Source of the DNA: Gonapodya sp. JEL0774
Taxonomy: Eukaryota; Monoblepharomycota; Monoblepharidomycetes; Monoblepharidales; Gonapodyaceae
NCBI GenBank assembly: GCA_027604505.1
Contig: JADIIX010000105.1
Span: 64,001 to 74,316 of the forward strand
Reading direction: 5' to 3'
DNA length: 10,316 nt
Of the stretch, positions 1-8,660 are shown in pieces. Position 1 is the stretch's first letter. Every line of letters begins with the position of its first letter. The translations under genes were made by a program, and so were the position numbers. The notes beneath the pieces are model-generated. The model ran no database searches, had not been told where the DNA came from, and saw only the letters and a program-made list of their open reading frames with translations.

Positions 1-53
1 CTATGCAAAAATGAGCTCCAACTTCACGACTGAGAACAACTCAATCCGCTTAC

Positions 54-1164
54 CGTGTGGTTGTAGTTGTTGTGGTCACCGCCCTCGTCACCGTAGTATC
101 GGGTGGTCCAAAAATGGGCGGAACAATCGCGGTTGCATCTGTGGTGGCAGTTGCGCTTCCTTGAGCGCCAGCAAATGCCTGTTTTGAGCCCCCTTGTGTG
201 TTGGCATCATCGGCACTGCCTGACCGCGATCGCACCACCAACCCGACCGTGAGACCGACACCAACGGCAAGGAGAACCACCAGGGAGAACAGGGACAGCA
301 GCTTCCGGCGGCTACGCAGAGGTTTTGAACCCAACCCTAGGAGAAGAGGGGCTTGAACGCGATCGGATTCTGCGGCTTCAACGTCCGGGACACCCGCGCT
401 ACGGTCCGGCGCATGAAGTAAAGCCACCAGTGATTGCACTGCACTAGTACTTCTCGTCATGCCGGATCCAGATGCGATAACGTCTCGTGTCTTTTTCAAG
501 AGTTCAGAATCGGAGTCGTCACCTGTCGTGAAATATCCTAGAGTGGAACTGCTATCACTGAACGGAGAAGACGGAGCTCCCAGAAACGGATGTTCCAATG
601 TAGGTGTGGTGGGCGTCGGGGGCATTACGGCTGAAACAGAGTTGTGGAAGGCGGGGAGAAGCTGCTGCTGCTCCCCCACAGTCACATTGTCTGCTTTAAC
701 TTCATCCGCAACTTTTGATGACCCCTAAAATTTGCATGAGAATCAGCGCTTCAAAGCAACTAATTATAATTCAGTAGTTCTACTCACATCTATAGTTATG
801 GTGACAGGCGGCCCCAAATTGTCGACAGTAACTGATGTCACTGCAGATTTCACCTCTGAGTTCGCGGGGTGCTCCTGGGGTAATTTTTCAGTATCAACCT
901 CTGCAAGAAATTGTGGGTTGTTTGTGAAATAGCTCCACGTCGTTACGTCCGCTCCTACGATGATGGCGCGCCAACCCAACGTCCCATTCAGGACCCCACG
1001 CATCATCCCCGCCAGGAAAGAAAACCGTTACTGAGCTCACCATCATCTGATTCGTTTGTGTTCTTCCCATTTCCGCCCGCATTGAGGACAGCAGCGGGTT
1101 GTTGCAAATCACTGTCGCCATGATCGACGAGGGAAATGGCGAGCTCCCCCTCCAACGCTGCCAT
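54..1164 (-). CDS. Type II single-pass membrane protein, 5' part, runs off left edge
   Basis: I do not recognise the family. Three exons join in one frame: 1164-1041, 900-788 and 724-54. The introns are 1040-901 (donor GTGAGC, acceptor TTGCAG, phase 1) and 787-725 (donor GTGAGT, acceptor TTTTAG, phase 0). The ATG at 1164-1162 is the first after an in-frame stop at 1215-1213. About 302 residues are visible. Residues 1-220 are hydrophilic and rich in Ser, Thr, Pro and acidic residues, with no signal peptide. A basic cluster (RSRRK, about 216-220) precedes one membrane helix at about 221-243, so the N-terminus should be cytoplasmic. A Ser/Thr/Ala stalk follows, ending in seven Thr. The frame then meets a stop formed by GTAAGC at 53-48, which reads as the donor of a further intron, so an extracellular domain probably lies outside the window. 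This layout occurs in fungal wall-glucan enzymes such as Kre6/Skn1-type GH16 or membrane GH5 exoglucanases, but no catalytic residues are visible here. Confidence 0.75.
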
Positions 1165-1633
1165 CTGAGTGCGATGAAACGTGAATCCGAGGATGGACCT
1201 CTGAGAAACCGGTTACTGGAGAATGGGCGTTAAATTAAAAAGGGTGTTGCATCTTAGTTCGGAATTACAGTTGAATTCCTCAGGCACTGAGTGCTCCGTT
1301 GCGTGGGGCTGAGCGACACGTGACCTTTTTTTGCACTGAGACAAAAATGGTGGAACCACCTTCATTGATTCTAATGTTGACTATCTGCTAATGATATTTC
1401 CAGTATTCTCACACACTTGTATCGATGACACTCTTCGTGTGCGAGCATGTGCGAGTGCAATATCGTTGGAAGATGCGTACTCATATGTCTGACCTCCACT
1501 TTACAGTACCCAAGAAAATACCACCAAGATGCTCTCCGTTTCACGAAATGAAGCCTTATGATGGCACCCGTCAAGTACACGTGTGTAGGTGATTCCGAAT
1601 CTCACATGTTTTCATGGCAAACTTCACTGCGAA

Positions 1634-1641
1634 TGACGTCA
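1634..1641. promoter_or_regulatory. CRE-like palindrome TGACGTCA
   Basis: This is a perfect 8-base palindrome matching the binding site of CREB/ATF-type bZIP factors. It sits in the divergent promoter region, about 470 bases from the membrane protein start and 660 bases from the Rho start. A second identical copy lies in the third intron of the Rho gene (3299-3306). The match is seen in the sequence; function is inference, since a single 8-mer can occur by chance. Confidence 0.3.
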
Positions 1642-1887
1642 CGGGGACTCACAGTGCGTGAGAGCAAAGAGAGTACTATAGAACTAACACTGCAGGGTCC
1701 TCGACGTCTGCACGCAAGACAATCGATCTACGAGTTTCCGTTGAAAACGCTTCCTCCTAATCGAACGCATCGTGTGCCACGAGCAACCCAGATGAGTGTC
1801 GTATTAGAACCCACTTCCTCCATTTTATTGTTAGCCATTGGGGTGCTTCCGTTCTTTCGTGTCCAGTTCGAGAAGCGATTCCACTGA

Positions 1888-1893
1888 TATAAA
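1888..1893 (+). promoter_or_regulatory. TATA-like box upstream of the Rho gene
   Basis: TATAAA lies 407 bases before the Rho start codon, inside a locally AT-rich stretch. That distance would imply a 5' leader of some 370 bases or an upstream leader intron. It is only a motif match and may be unrelated to the true start of transcription. Confidence 0.2.
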
Positions 1894-2299
1894 TTGTTGA
1901 CAGTACAATCATAAACGTGCGTATTTCACACGTCCTCTGTGGCAAGACCTCATTTTGCTGGAGCTCCAAGTGAGCACAAGCTGTAAATGTAAAGCCACGT
2001 TTTCTGTCTGTTGATATTGATCCCAGAGAAGACTTCAGAACAGAAAAGTAAGTTGTGGTTGAGCTTCACCCCGGCCCGAGCTGCCTCGCCACTGAACTCA
2101 ACTTGCACTCAGGCGACTGAACTAACACACTCTTAGCCTCGCATCCCCTTCAACTTCGAGGAACCTCGCTTACTAGTTTCCAGCATTAAAGGTCGCTGTT
2201 CCATCTTCACCTGTGATCCCTCGCCCCGGCTTCTTGCCACTGTCCTGGCCCCACCGTTGGTTCGCACCGATCAATCTCAACAACCCATCGGATACAGTA

Positions 2300-3658
2300 A
2301 TGGCCAGTCTTAGGAGAAAACTTGTAGTCGTTGGTGACGGAGCGTGTGGGAAAACTTCTCTACTCATGCGATTTCACGAGGGACGGTTCCCCGAGGTGAG
2401 TTTGTCTGCTCTTGAAGTGAAAGGGGCGAGGGAGAAAGTTTTGGACCCCACGGTGATGGCTTTGAACGCCATGCGTGACTCCTGAATATCCTTGCTGTTG
2501 CTATCTGGTTTTCTCTGCCTGATGACTCCACTCTGCCCTGCAAACTGTTTTCTCGCACTCTGCTGTCCATCAGCATTACACCCCCACGGTTTTCGAGAAC
2601 CGGGTCACAGACATCATAGTCGACTCGCGGAGAGTTGAGGTGAGGAATTTCGTTTGCCTTGAGCGTCTGACCCTGGCGCTCTTGCGTGGGGGGCCAACTG
2701 TGCAACGTGGAGACTGAACGACTCGTGCCTTCCAGCTTGCCCTGTGGGATACAGCCGGTCAGGAGCAGTTTGACCACCTGCGGTCGCTCTCGTACCCGGG
2801 CGCCGACATTGTTCTCATCTGCTTCGCCATTGACTCGCCTGTTTCCCTCGACAACGTTGTGGAAAAGTGGATCACCGAAGTCCGACATTTCTGCCCCAAA
2901 ACACCAGTCTACCTCATCGGATTAAAGAAGGATATCAGAACGGACCAAAAGATGATTGATAGCATGAAGAGGACGCACGAGCGACCTGTGGCGACTCAAG
3001 AGGTGAGATTTTGTCACGGAACTTTTTGCGAGGGGATATGGAATGGGTACAATGTGCAAAACACGGCGCAGCTTCCGCGATGATGATCTTTGGGAATAAA
3101 TATTGAGGGCAGATGGCAATTCACATCCGGCCATGGAGGCGATACCAATGACGGAAAGTGAGCTCAAGGGGATTGTCGCAGAACTGGTACTCCGAGGCTC
3201 GAGTTGACACCAAAGACATAGTGAGAAGACTGTTCTTTGTACCGGAATATCTCCCAGCCTTTTGAGAATGACCCAGCATTCTACCGCGAGAGAATGGATG
3301 ACGTCAGGATATTCTCATACATACGATGACCTGACAACCCTCTCCTCTTTTCCTCCTTACGCCAGGCTGAGGCCATCGCCCGGCAAATAGGTGCAGATCG
3401 ATACTTGGAGTGCTCTGCCAGAACGGGAGAGGGAATCACCGAGGTGGGTTTACAAAGTGACCGGATGGTGCTTCACAAATGAACGTCATGTGCTCATGTA
3501 TCGTTGCGTTTCCGTGTCTCGCTTGGTGAAACCAAATATGCACATAGGTGTTTGAGACCGCTACCCGAGGTACCATCCGTACTGCGCCGGCTGCGGTGAA
3601 ACCGGCCGCCAGTGCAGCAGCCAAGGAAGACGAAGGTTGTTCCTGCATTATCATCTAG
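2300..3658 (+). CDS. Rho-family small GTPase, complete, five exons
   Basis: A membrane-anchored GTP switch that would control actin, polarity or wall synthesis. Exons: 2300-2395, 2574-2639, 2736-3002, 3366-3443 and 3548-3658, giving 205 residues; all introns are GT-AG and phase 0. Residues 1-178 align without gaps to human RhoA numbering. The P-loop is G12-D-G-A-C-G17-K18-T19, switch I carries Y34 and T37 with VFEN (38-41), and switch II is DTAGQE (59-64) with catalytic Q63. G4 is LKKD (117-120) and G5 is CSAR (159-162). The Rho insert helix (about 123-137) is present, which excludes Ras and Rab. The tail has C200 (possible palmitoylation) and the CaaX box C202-I-I-I for prenylation, but no polybasic cluster. 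Oddities against RhoA are R42, Q65, F66, H68, L117 and R162. Sequence around 74-110 is closest to the Rho1/RhoA group, but I cannot separate Rho1-like from Rho2/3/4-like paralogues, so I give no symbol. The ATG is the first in frame, with G at -3 and +4. Confidence 0.95.
3003..3365 (+). other. Long third intron of the Rho gene
   Basis: This 363-base intron starts GTGAGA and ends CTTACGCCAG after a strong pyrimidine tract (about 3340-3362). It is two to four times longer than the other three introns of the gene (178, 96 and 104 bases). It holds a CRE palindrome at 3299-3306 and a 24-codon open frame from an ATG at 3133 that ends in TGA and matches nothing I know. Removing it restores an ungapped Rho alignment at residues 143/144, so the intron call is secure. 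Confidence 0.85.
3299..3306. promoter_or_regulatory. Second CRE-like palindrome, inside Rho intron 3
   Basis: The sequence is TGACGTCA, identical to the copy at 1634-1641. It lies about 60 bases before the 3' splice site of the long third intron. An intronic bZIP site is possible but only inferred from the motif. Confidence 0.25.
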
Positions 3659-5316
3659 AATCTTATTCACCTGGTAGCCGAGGTGTTCCTTAGTTTGGAT
3701 TTGGAATAACGCTTATTTTGTTTTTGTAACCCTTCTCACCTATTTTTCAACACCACATACATTATTATGAAATGTTTCACGCTCATTGCCCATTCATTGT
3801 GTCATGCAATATTTCCTCGCATGCGCTTCGAGAGAAGCCGTTTTTTGACGACACTCGTGAGCATCGGACGCACAGGGTGTCATGTGGGAGAGGAGGATAA
3901 ACTCTTCGCTGAGGATGTCGGGAGATACGGTTCTGCCGCGCCGGCGTTGTGGTCACCTCCTGTTGCTGACGAAACGCAGCAGCGCCTCACCCATCTTGAT
4001 GCCCGCTTCCGAAAAGGATCTGCACACAGCAGAATTGCAGGCTGAGAGTTGTGATTGAGCGTCTTGGAACACTTGTTTGGTGAGTCCGAACCATTCAACG
4101 GATGATGTCGAATGCTTCAGATATTTTACAGCCGAAAACTCGAATACAAAGAGCTAAGATCTTCCGATGCGCGCATCGCTCGCATTCTTTTTTTTTTTGC
4201 ATGATTCATCTGAACATCATTCATTTCCAAATAAGTGCCGTGTGCTGGTGAACCAGGTACGCAGGGGTTCATCACCGGCGACCGGCTGGTTGAGCCCAAG
4301 CAAAAGGGATACAAATCATGCACAGATATAGACAAAATCATACGCACTTTGAGAATTTTTGCACGCACGTTCCGGGAAGATGAGGCGGGTGGCTTATTGT
4401 TGTGTCATGCCGGTCCCGCCGTATTTATTTCAAGGGTGGGAACTGGTGTTCCCGATGTCTCGAAATCCAACGTTTAGGGTTCTCCTCCCTGTGACCAAGT
4501 GGAGCATCCGCTTCCGCCATGTTGTGGGTCTCTTTTGATGGATGGAGACATTACCCCATCGGATGATCATAAAGCATGTAGGGTTTATTATCTAATCGAC
4601 AAGTACTTGTGCCCACCGTACGCAGAACCACCGTGTGGGGCTGTGAGAAAACAAAACAGCGCATGCCTGTTGGGAGATATTATATCCGAGAGATGTCATA
4701 TCCGAATGCGGTCCGCCAATTGACCGTTATGCGGGATTCTCCCATGTGCTTTCCTTCCCACAATGGCTGTCGTGCGGCTCAAGATGGGCTTATCCATATA
4801 TCTACAGTTGTCGTGTTTGAATTTCAAACAGCGCAGCGAAATACCTTGTATTCTGTGGTTACTTGTGTCATACCTTCCCCAAATGCGCACGATACGAACA
4901 AGAGACGCAAGAGATGAAATCTATTCTCTCATGGCAAACGATGTTCACTCACACTTCATCCTCGTCCATGCAGACTCAGACTACCTTGCCGGCAAACTCC
5001 ATTTGATGGGGACAACCAGATGGACCACTCTGTCAGCTTGTTCTTATGGCGCAAGACAACAATAACACGGCCTACTTGGGCTTTCCGGATAAATTTTATA
5101 ATTTTCAAGGGATCATTGTGACGGTGAAAAAAAAAGAGTCCGCCAGGGCTGTGCTGGGCGCGCCTCACCGGTCTGGGTGAACTTGGGTGCCTCACAAACC
5201 TGATCCTTCAAAAGGGGGCTTCTTCGCTGCTTCTTTCCACCTTTGGTGATTTCCTTCCCTTCCACTTCAAAACCTCAAAACTCATTTTCTTTCTCGCTCT
5301 CCAAAGAACCGAAACA
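3659..5316. other. Intergenic region, one doubtful minus-strand exon
   Basis: No gene can be supported here with confidence. The first part should hold the 3' untranslated region of the Rho gene. On the minus strand, positions 4153-3953 give 66 codons and a TGA after a possible TTAG acceptor (4157-4154). The product has a helix-like pattern (from WFGLTKQVFQDAQ to ALLRFVSNRR), but the acceptor lacks a pyrimidine tract and no upstream exon was found. An 11-base T run lies at 4188-4198. Several open frames of 60-100 codons between 4235 and 5065 overlap one another in different frames and show no motifs. The last 220 bases are the promoter and leader of the cupredoxin gene. Confidence 0.5.
5097..5102 (+). 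promoter_or_regulatory. TATA-like box upstream of the cupredoxin gene
   Basis: TATAAT lies in an AT-rich island (5089-5106), 220 bases before the start codon of the cupredoxin gene. A pyrimidine-rich stretch at about 5210-5303 follows, a common arrangement just upstream of fungal start codons. Position and composition support a core promoter; the exact start of transcription cannot be read. Confidence 0.35.
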
Positions 5317-6482
5317 ATGCCTGCTTCAAAGACTTTCTCAGTTGCGCTTCTCATGCTCGTCGCCGCTCTCGGGGTATGTGCCAACCTGTCGTCTGGGGGA
5401 CCATTGCCGTCCTTTCCCTGAACCTCCCGACTCACCCGCCCTTTCAAACTCGCGCTCCATCTCACCCAGCTCGTCCGTGCCGCCACTGTCGCAGTCGCCA
5501 ACCAGGGCCTCACGTTTGTCCCCAAGGACGTCAGCATCGCCGTCGGCGACACGGGTGGGTTGCCCCATTGGGCTTTTTTCACGCCGAATTTGTTTTTTCA
5601 TTTGTCGATCGATCCTGACTTGCGATCCCCCTCGATTTAGTGACCTGGACCATTACCGGCTGTGAGTTGAAGGTGTCCCTGTGCTCATCGTGCTCATCGC
5701 CGACCCTCTCATCTCATTCACTTTTCATCATTCCCCGACCAGCCCACTCCGTCACGCAAAGCTCTGCCCCCGCAGGATGCTCTCCAGCCACGGGCGGCTT
5801 TGACTCTGGTGTCAGTGAGTTGCACAGACCAAGTGGTGGTTCCAAGCGAAACCTCGTTGCCCGAATCACCTCGCTGACCGAATCCCGTGCCCCTCACTCA
5901 CTCCACCAGTCACTGGCGCCACCTACTCGTTCACCTTCAACTCCACCGGAACTTTCTCTTACTACTGTAAGTCGTCGCGTTGTGTTGGTTCGTCCCCGAA
6001 TAACGGGAAGGCTTCCCGTCCCGTTCATCCTCGCTCATGACATCCGCTCCGTCGTCCAATCACATCCTCTCAGGCGTCGTTGGATCCCACTGCAGCGCAG
6101 GTACGTTGCACGATTCGTCGTTTGATTTCTCCTTCGTCCCACCCATACCAACCCAACCACTCATTTTACCCCTATCCACCGTCCTCTAGGCATGGTCGGC
6201 ACCGTGACCGTCGCTGGCGCCGCCGCACCCGCCTCGTCCGCCTCTTCCGCATCGGCCCCCGCCACGTCCGCTGCCGCTTCCGCACCCGCCACCTCGGCCG
6301 CCTCCGCCGCCACGTCCGCCGCCGCCGCTCCTGCAACCTCGGCCGCCGCGTCGAAATCCACCACGGCCGCTGCGGCGACGCCCAGCGCTACAGGGACGGC
6401 CAAGGCCGGGTCGGCGTTCAAGGTGTCTGCGGGACACGGGGTGGCTGCGATGGTGGTGGCGGCGGTGGCCATGATGGTGTAA
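5317..6482 (+). CDS. GPI-anchored secreted cupredoxin (plastocyanin-like), complete, seven exons
   Basis: A small blue copper protein of the fungal cell surface, probably an electron carrier or copper binder; its partner is unknown. Exons: 5317-5373, 5470-5554, 5641-5661, 5743-5814, 5910-5966, 6074-6100 and 6190-6482, giving 203 residues with all junctions in frame. Residues 1-19 are a signal peptide (hydrophobic core SVALLMLVAALG). The cupredoxin domain spans about 24-115, with VGDTVTWTITGSH (45-56) and STGTFSYYC (90-98). All four type 1 copper ligands are present: H56, C98, H103 and M108. C67 and C104 can form the usual fungal disulfide. N89-S-T is a glycosylation sequon. Residues 116-185 are an Ala/Ser/Thr/Pro stalk, probably O-glycosylated, and the hydrophobic tail at 190-203 fits a GPI-attachment signal. 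The ATG follows a pyrimidine-rich leader and has A at -3. Exons 3 (21 nt) and 6 (27 nt) are very short, and introns split the codons of S55 and ligand C98. It resembles the extracellular serine-rich cupredoxins of fungi rather than plant phytocyanins. Confidence 0.93.
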
Positions 6483-8660
6483 GAATGGGAAGGAGATGGA
6501 GGGGGAACGGCCGGTGGTGATGATGTGCTGGAATTGGGTCGTGGTTGGCGGCGGTGGTACCCTTTTTTCTACGATGACGATGAATCGCCCTTGGTTTTCT
6601 TTTGTACTTGGTTACTCGATGATGAACAAGCACGACAATATGAATCCGTACCTGAATCCTGAACCTCCTTGCCATACCACAGTGGATCACACCAAGGGAA
6701 TCGCACCGTACCCGTGCCGTCGGTACCTCTGCCCCGCCAGACCCAACCCTCCACGTCAGACGTTTGGGCATGGTGTGGGTAGGTAGATGCACACGTCGCG
6801 ATCAGCCCCTCTCACACATCCATTGACACGTCCAACCCGAGCCCAAAGCTGGTCGAGCGTGGGTGGGCCTCTGTTGTGCGTGTCCGAGTGCGTGTTGCGT
6901 GTGCCACGTGCCTCGTGGGGACCCGATTGTTGAGAGGCCCGTGCACCATGTGTCAGAGGAGATGGTCTGGGGAGGACGGTTGGAGGATAGTGGAGTGTGG
7001 AGTGTGGAGTTGGGGGTGAAAGCGAGGGCGAAACGTGGAGCTGTCAAAAGCACCGCACGCGGGGAGCACGTCCATGCAAGTATTACTCACGAATGAGTGA
7101 GACAGAACATAAGTAAACGCTGCTTTGGCCGTGGTGAGGTGGTGGGGAGACGTGGGGGCGCCGCTGCACACCCCACACCCGACGAGAAGCCCAGAACCGG
7201 GAGACCCCCAAACCACCCCGCATCGCCAAACAGCGAGGATCCCCACGAGACCAACAAGAATAAGGAAAAAGCGGTTTGTTGGAGAAGACCACGAAAAAAA
7301 CTGAAAACCCTGATCATGGTTGTTTTTCCCCAAGGAGGGGGTTTCACGTCACTCCTCCGTCCACGTCCACGTCCACGTCCACGCGGGCTCAATCACCACA
7401 CGCAGTAACATTCCCACGATGTGAAAGTGACGTGATGAGGCCTGTGATGGCGCGTACGATGCGCGAACGGTCCTGTGTCTGTCTCACAAAAACACCCACA
7501 CAAAAAAAAAGCACGCGCGAGGTTTTCGCCGCGAAGACGATCGTCAGGGATGATGATGGCCGAGCGAGTGAGCGGCAGCCAGAATGGGCGGGCCAGTGGA
7601 ACGGCAGAAGCGTGGTGCGAACGTGGGATCGTGGTGGCGGGGATGAACGGTGATGGGATGGAAAGTGTGTGGCTGTTGGAGAAATGGGCTGGGCGGTGTG
7701 GCGTACCCGCCCCGGTTGGACAAGAGAGGGGAAACGGTCTCGGATCGCAAGTACGCGGAGGGGAATACACTGAGGTTGTTTTTTTATTCACGGGGACGGA
7801 GGTGAGACAAATTAGAACGCTGGAATCTTAAATTGGTTTTTGTACGGTAGTACTTCGGACTCGGCTGGAGCGGGTCGAGGCAGGGAATGTAATTGAGAGA
7901 AGCACGGACCCGAAACTGGAAACAAACGGTGTGAGAACCGGGAACGTGGAGTCGGTGGTGGCACCACGTGGACTCCGGCATCCTGCGTCGTGCGTAGCGG
8001 ACGTACACTCGGTACCTCACCCCGTCAGCGCACACGAAAAGCAGGAGCAAGAACCGACGTGCTCCACCTTTACCATGGCACAGGTGATCGAGTATCGCAA
8101 ATGAGACGGACGACTGATCGTGGCGTTGGAAGTCACCACATACAAATAACCAAAAGTTGTGAACCGAGTACACCACCTCGGCCTGCATAGTAGGGCTCCT
8201 GGAACTTTTGACACTTCGTTCGACGAATATAGCAGTTTTGGCGTGCAACTTTTACTGTAGTGCTCTTGGTGCGCATCCTTGTGTCATGACACGACTTGTG
8301 CTGCACATTCCCACGAGTATGGTCAGCCGCAGTATGCGTCTTATTTTCACTTGCACTGCAACTGTGCATCATTCGCAGCACTCGATGGAATTTAGGGGAA
8401 TAAGAGGCTCGACGAATACTTCCGATTTATGCTTATGTGGTGGAAGGACGGGAATCCTCCATTTTCTCAGCGCCCCTAGTACCTTATCTTACTGTATGCG
8501 TGTTGACACTTGGCAACGGCTTTTCGTGAGACAACCGAGTTGTTTTTGGTTTTCGAGTCTGAGGTTACCGGCCAGGTTCCTGGTTGATTCCGACCACTGT
8601 CGGACACAACAGGACAGAACAAGAATTTCACAGAGCCCAGGCGTGGCCGATATTCGCTCG
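6483..8660. other. Long region without a supportable gene
   Basis: The first few hundred bases should be the 3' untranslated region of the cupredoxin gene. After that I find no open frame with a domain, signal peptide or splice-supported extension. Open frames of 60-154 codons occur on both strands in several overlapping frames, as expected in GC-rich non-coding DNA; the longest, on the minus strand at 7784-8248, is rich in His, Arg, Cys and Trp and has no hydrophobic or helical order. A hexamer repeat lies at 7359-7383. The last few hundred bases may be the promoter of the gene starting at 8661. An RNA gene cannot be excluded, but no tRNA boxes were seen. Confidence 0.5.
7359..7383. repeat. 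Short tandem repeat, GTCCAC unit
   Basis: Four tandem copies of GTCCAC plus one base. This is a simple microsatellite in non-coding DNA, and copy number may vary between isolates. No further copies are seen nearby. Confidence 0.8.

Larger units (their letters stand above)
1165..2299. other. Divergent intergenic region
   Basis: This 1.1 kb stretch lies between the start codons of the minus-strand membrane protein gene and the plus-strand Rho gene, so it should hold both promoters. It contains a perfect CRE palindrome at 1634-1641, a TATA-like box at 1888-1893, and a pyrimidine-richer leader from about 2130 to 2290 before the Rho start. An open frame of 109 codons at 1558-1887 has no splice support, no recognisable motif and an unpatterned composition; I treat it as chance. 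Stops and frame changes elsewhere argue against a hidden gene. Confidence 0.6.

Noticed and set aside
1558-1887. Open frame of 109 codons on the plus strand in the divergent promoter region
   Set aside because: No domain, signal peptide, splice support or coding-type composition, and the CRE site lies inside it.
2213-2299. Upstream in-frame extension of the Rho reading frame
   Set aside because: It contains no ATG, and RhoA-like numbering fits exactly from the ATG at 2300.
4165-4178. Perfect 14-base palindrome CGATGCGCGCATCG followed by an 11-base T run, terminator-like
   Set aside because: It has no loop, bacterial-type terminators do not apply in a fungal nucleus, and a 14-base palindrome is expected about 0.6 times by chance in 10 kb.
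4763-5065. Open frame of 100 codons on the plus strand before the cupredoxin promoter
   Set aside because: It overlaps other equally long frames, has no recognisable motif and no joining exon; I could not separate it from chance.
3660-5240. Search for tRNA genes using A/B-box patterns and the T11 run as a pol III stop
   Set aside because: No B-box-like GGTTCGANTCC or cloverleaf was seen on either strand.
6161-6472. Long Ala- or Arg/Gly-rich open frames antisense to the last cupredoxin exon
   Set aside because: They arise from the repetitive GC-rich Ala/Ser codons on the other strand, and the sense frame is fixed by six splice junctions and the copper ligands.
7784-8248. Minus-strand open frame of 154 codons
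   Set aside because: The product is rich in His, Arg, Cys and Trp with no ordered pattern, no domain and no supporting introns; it looks like a chance open frame.
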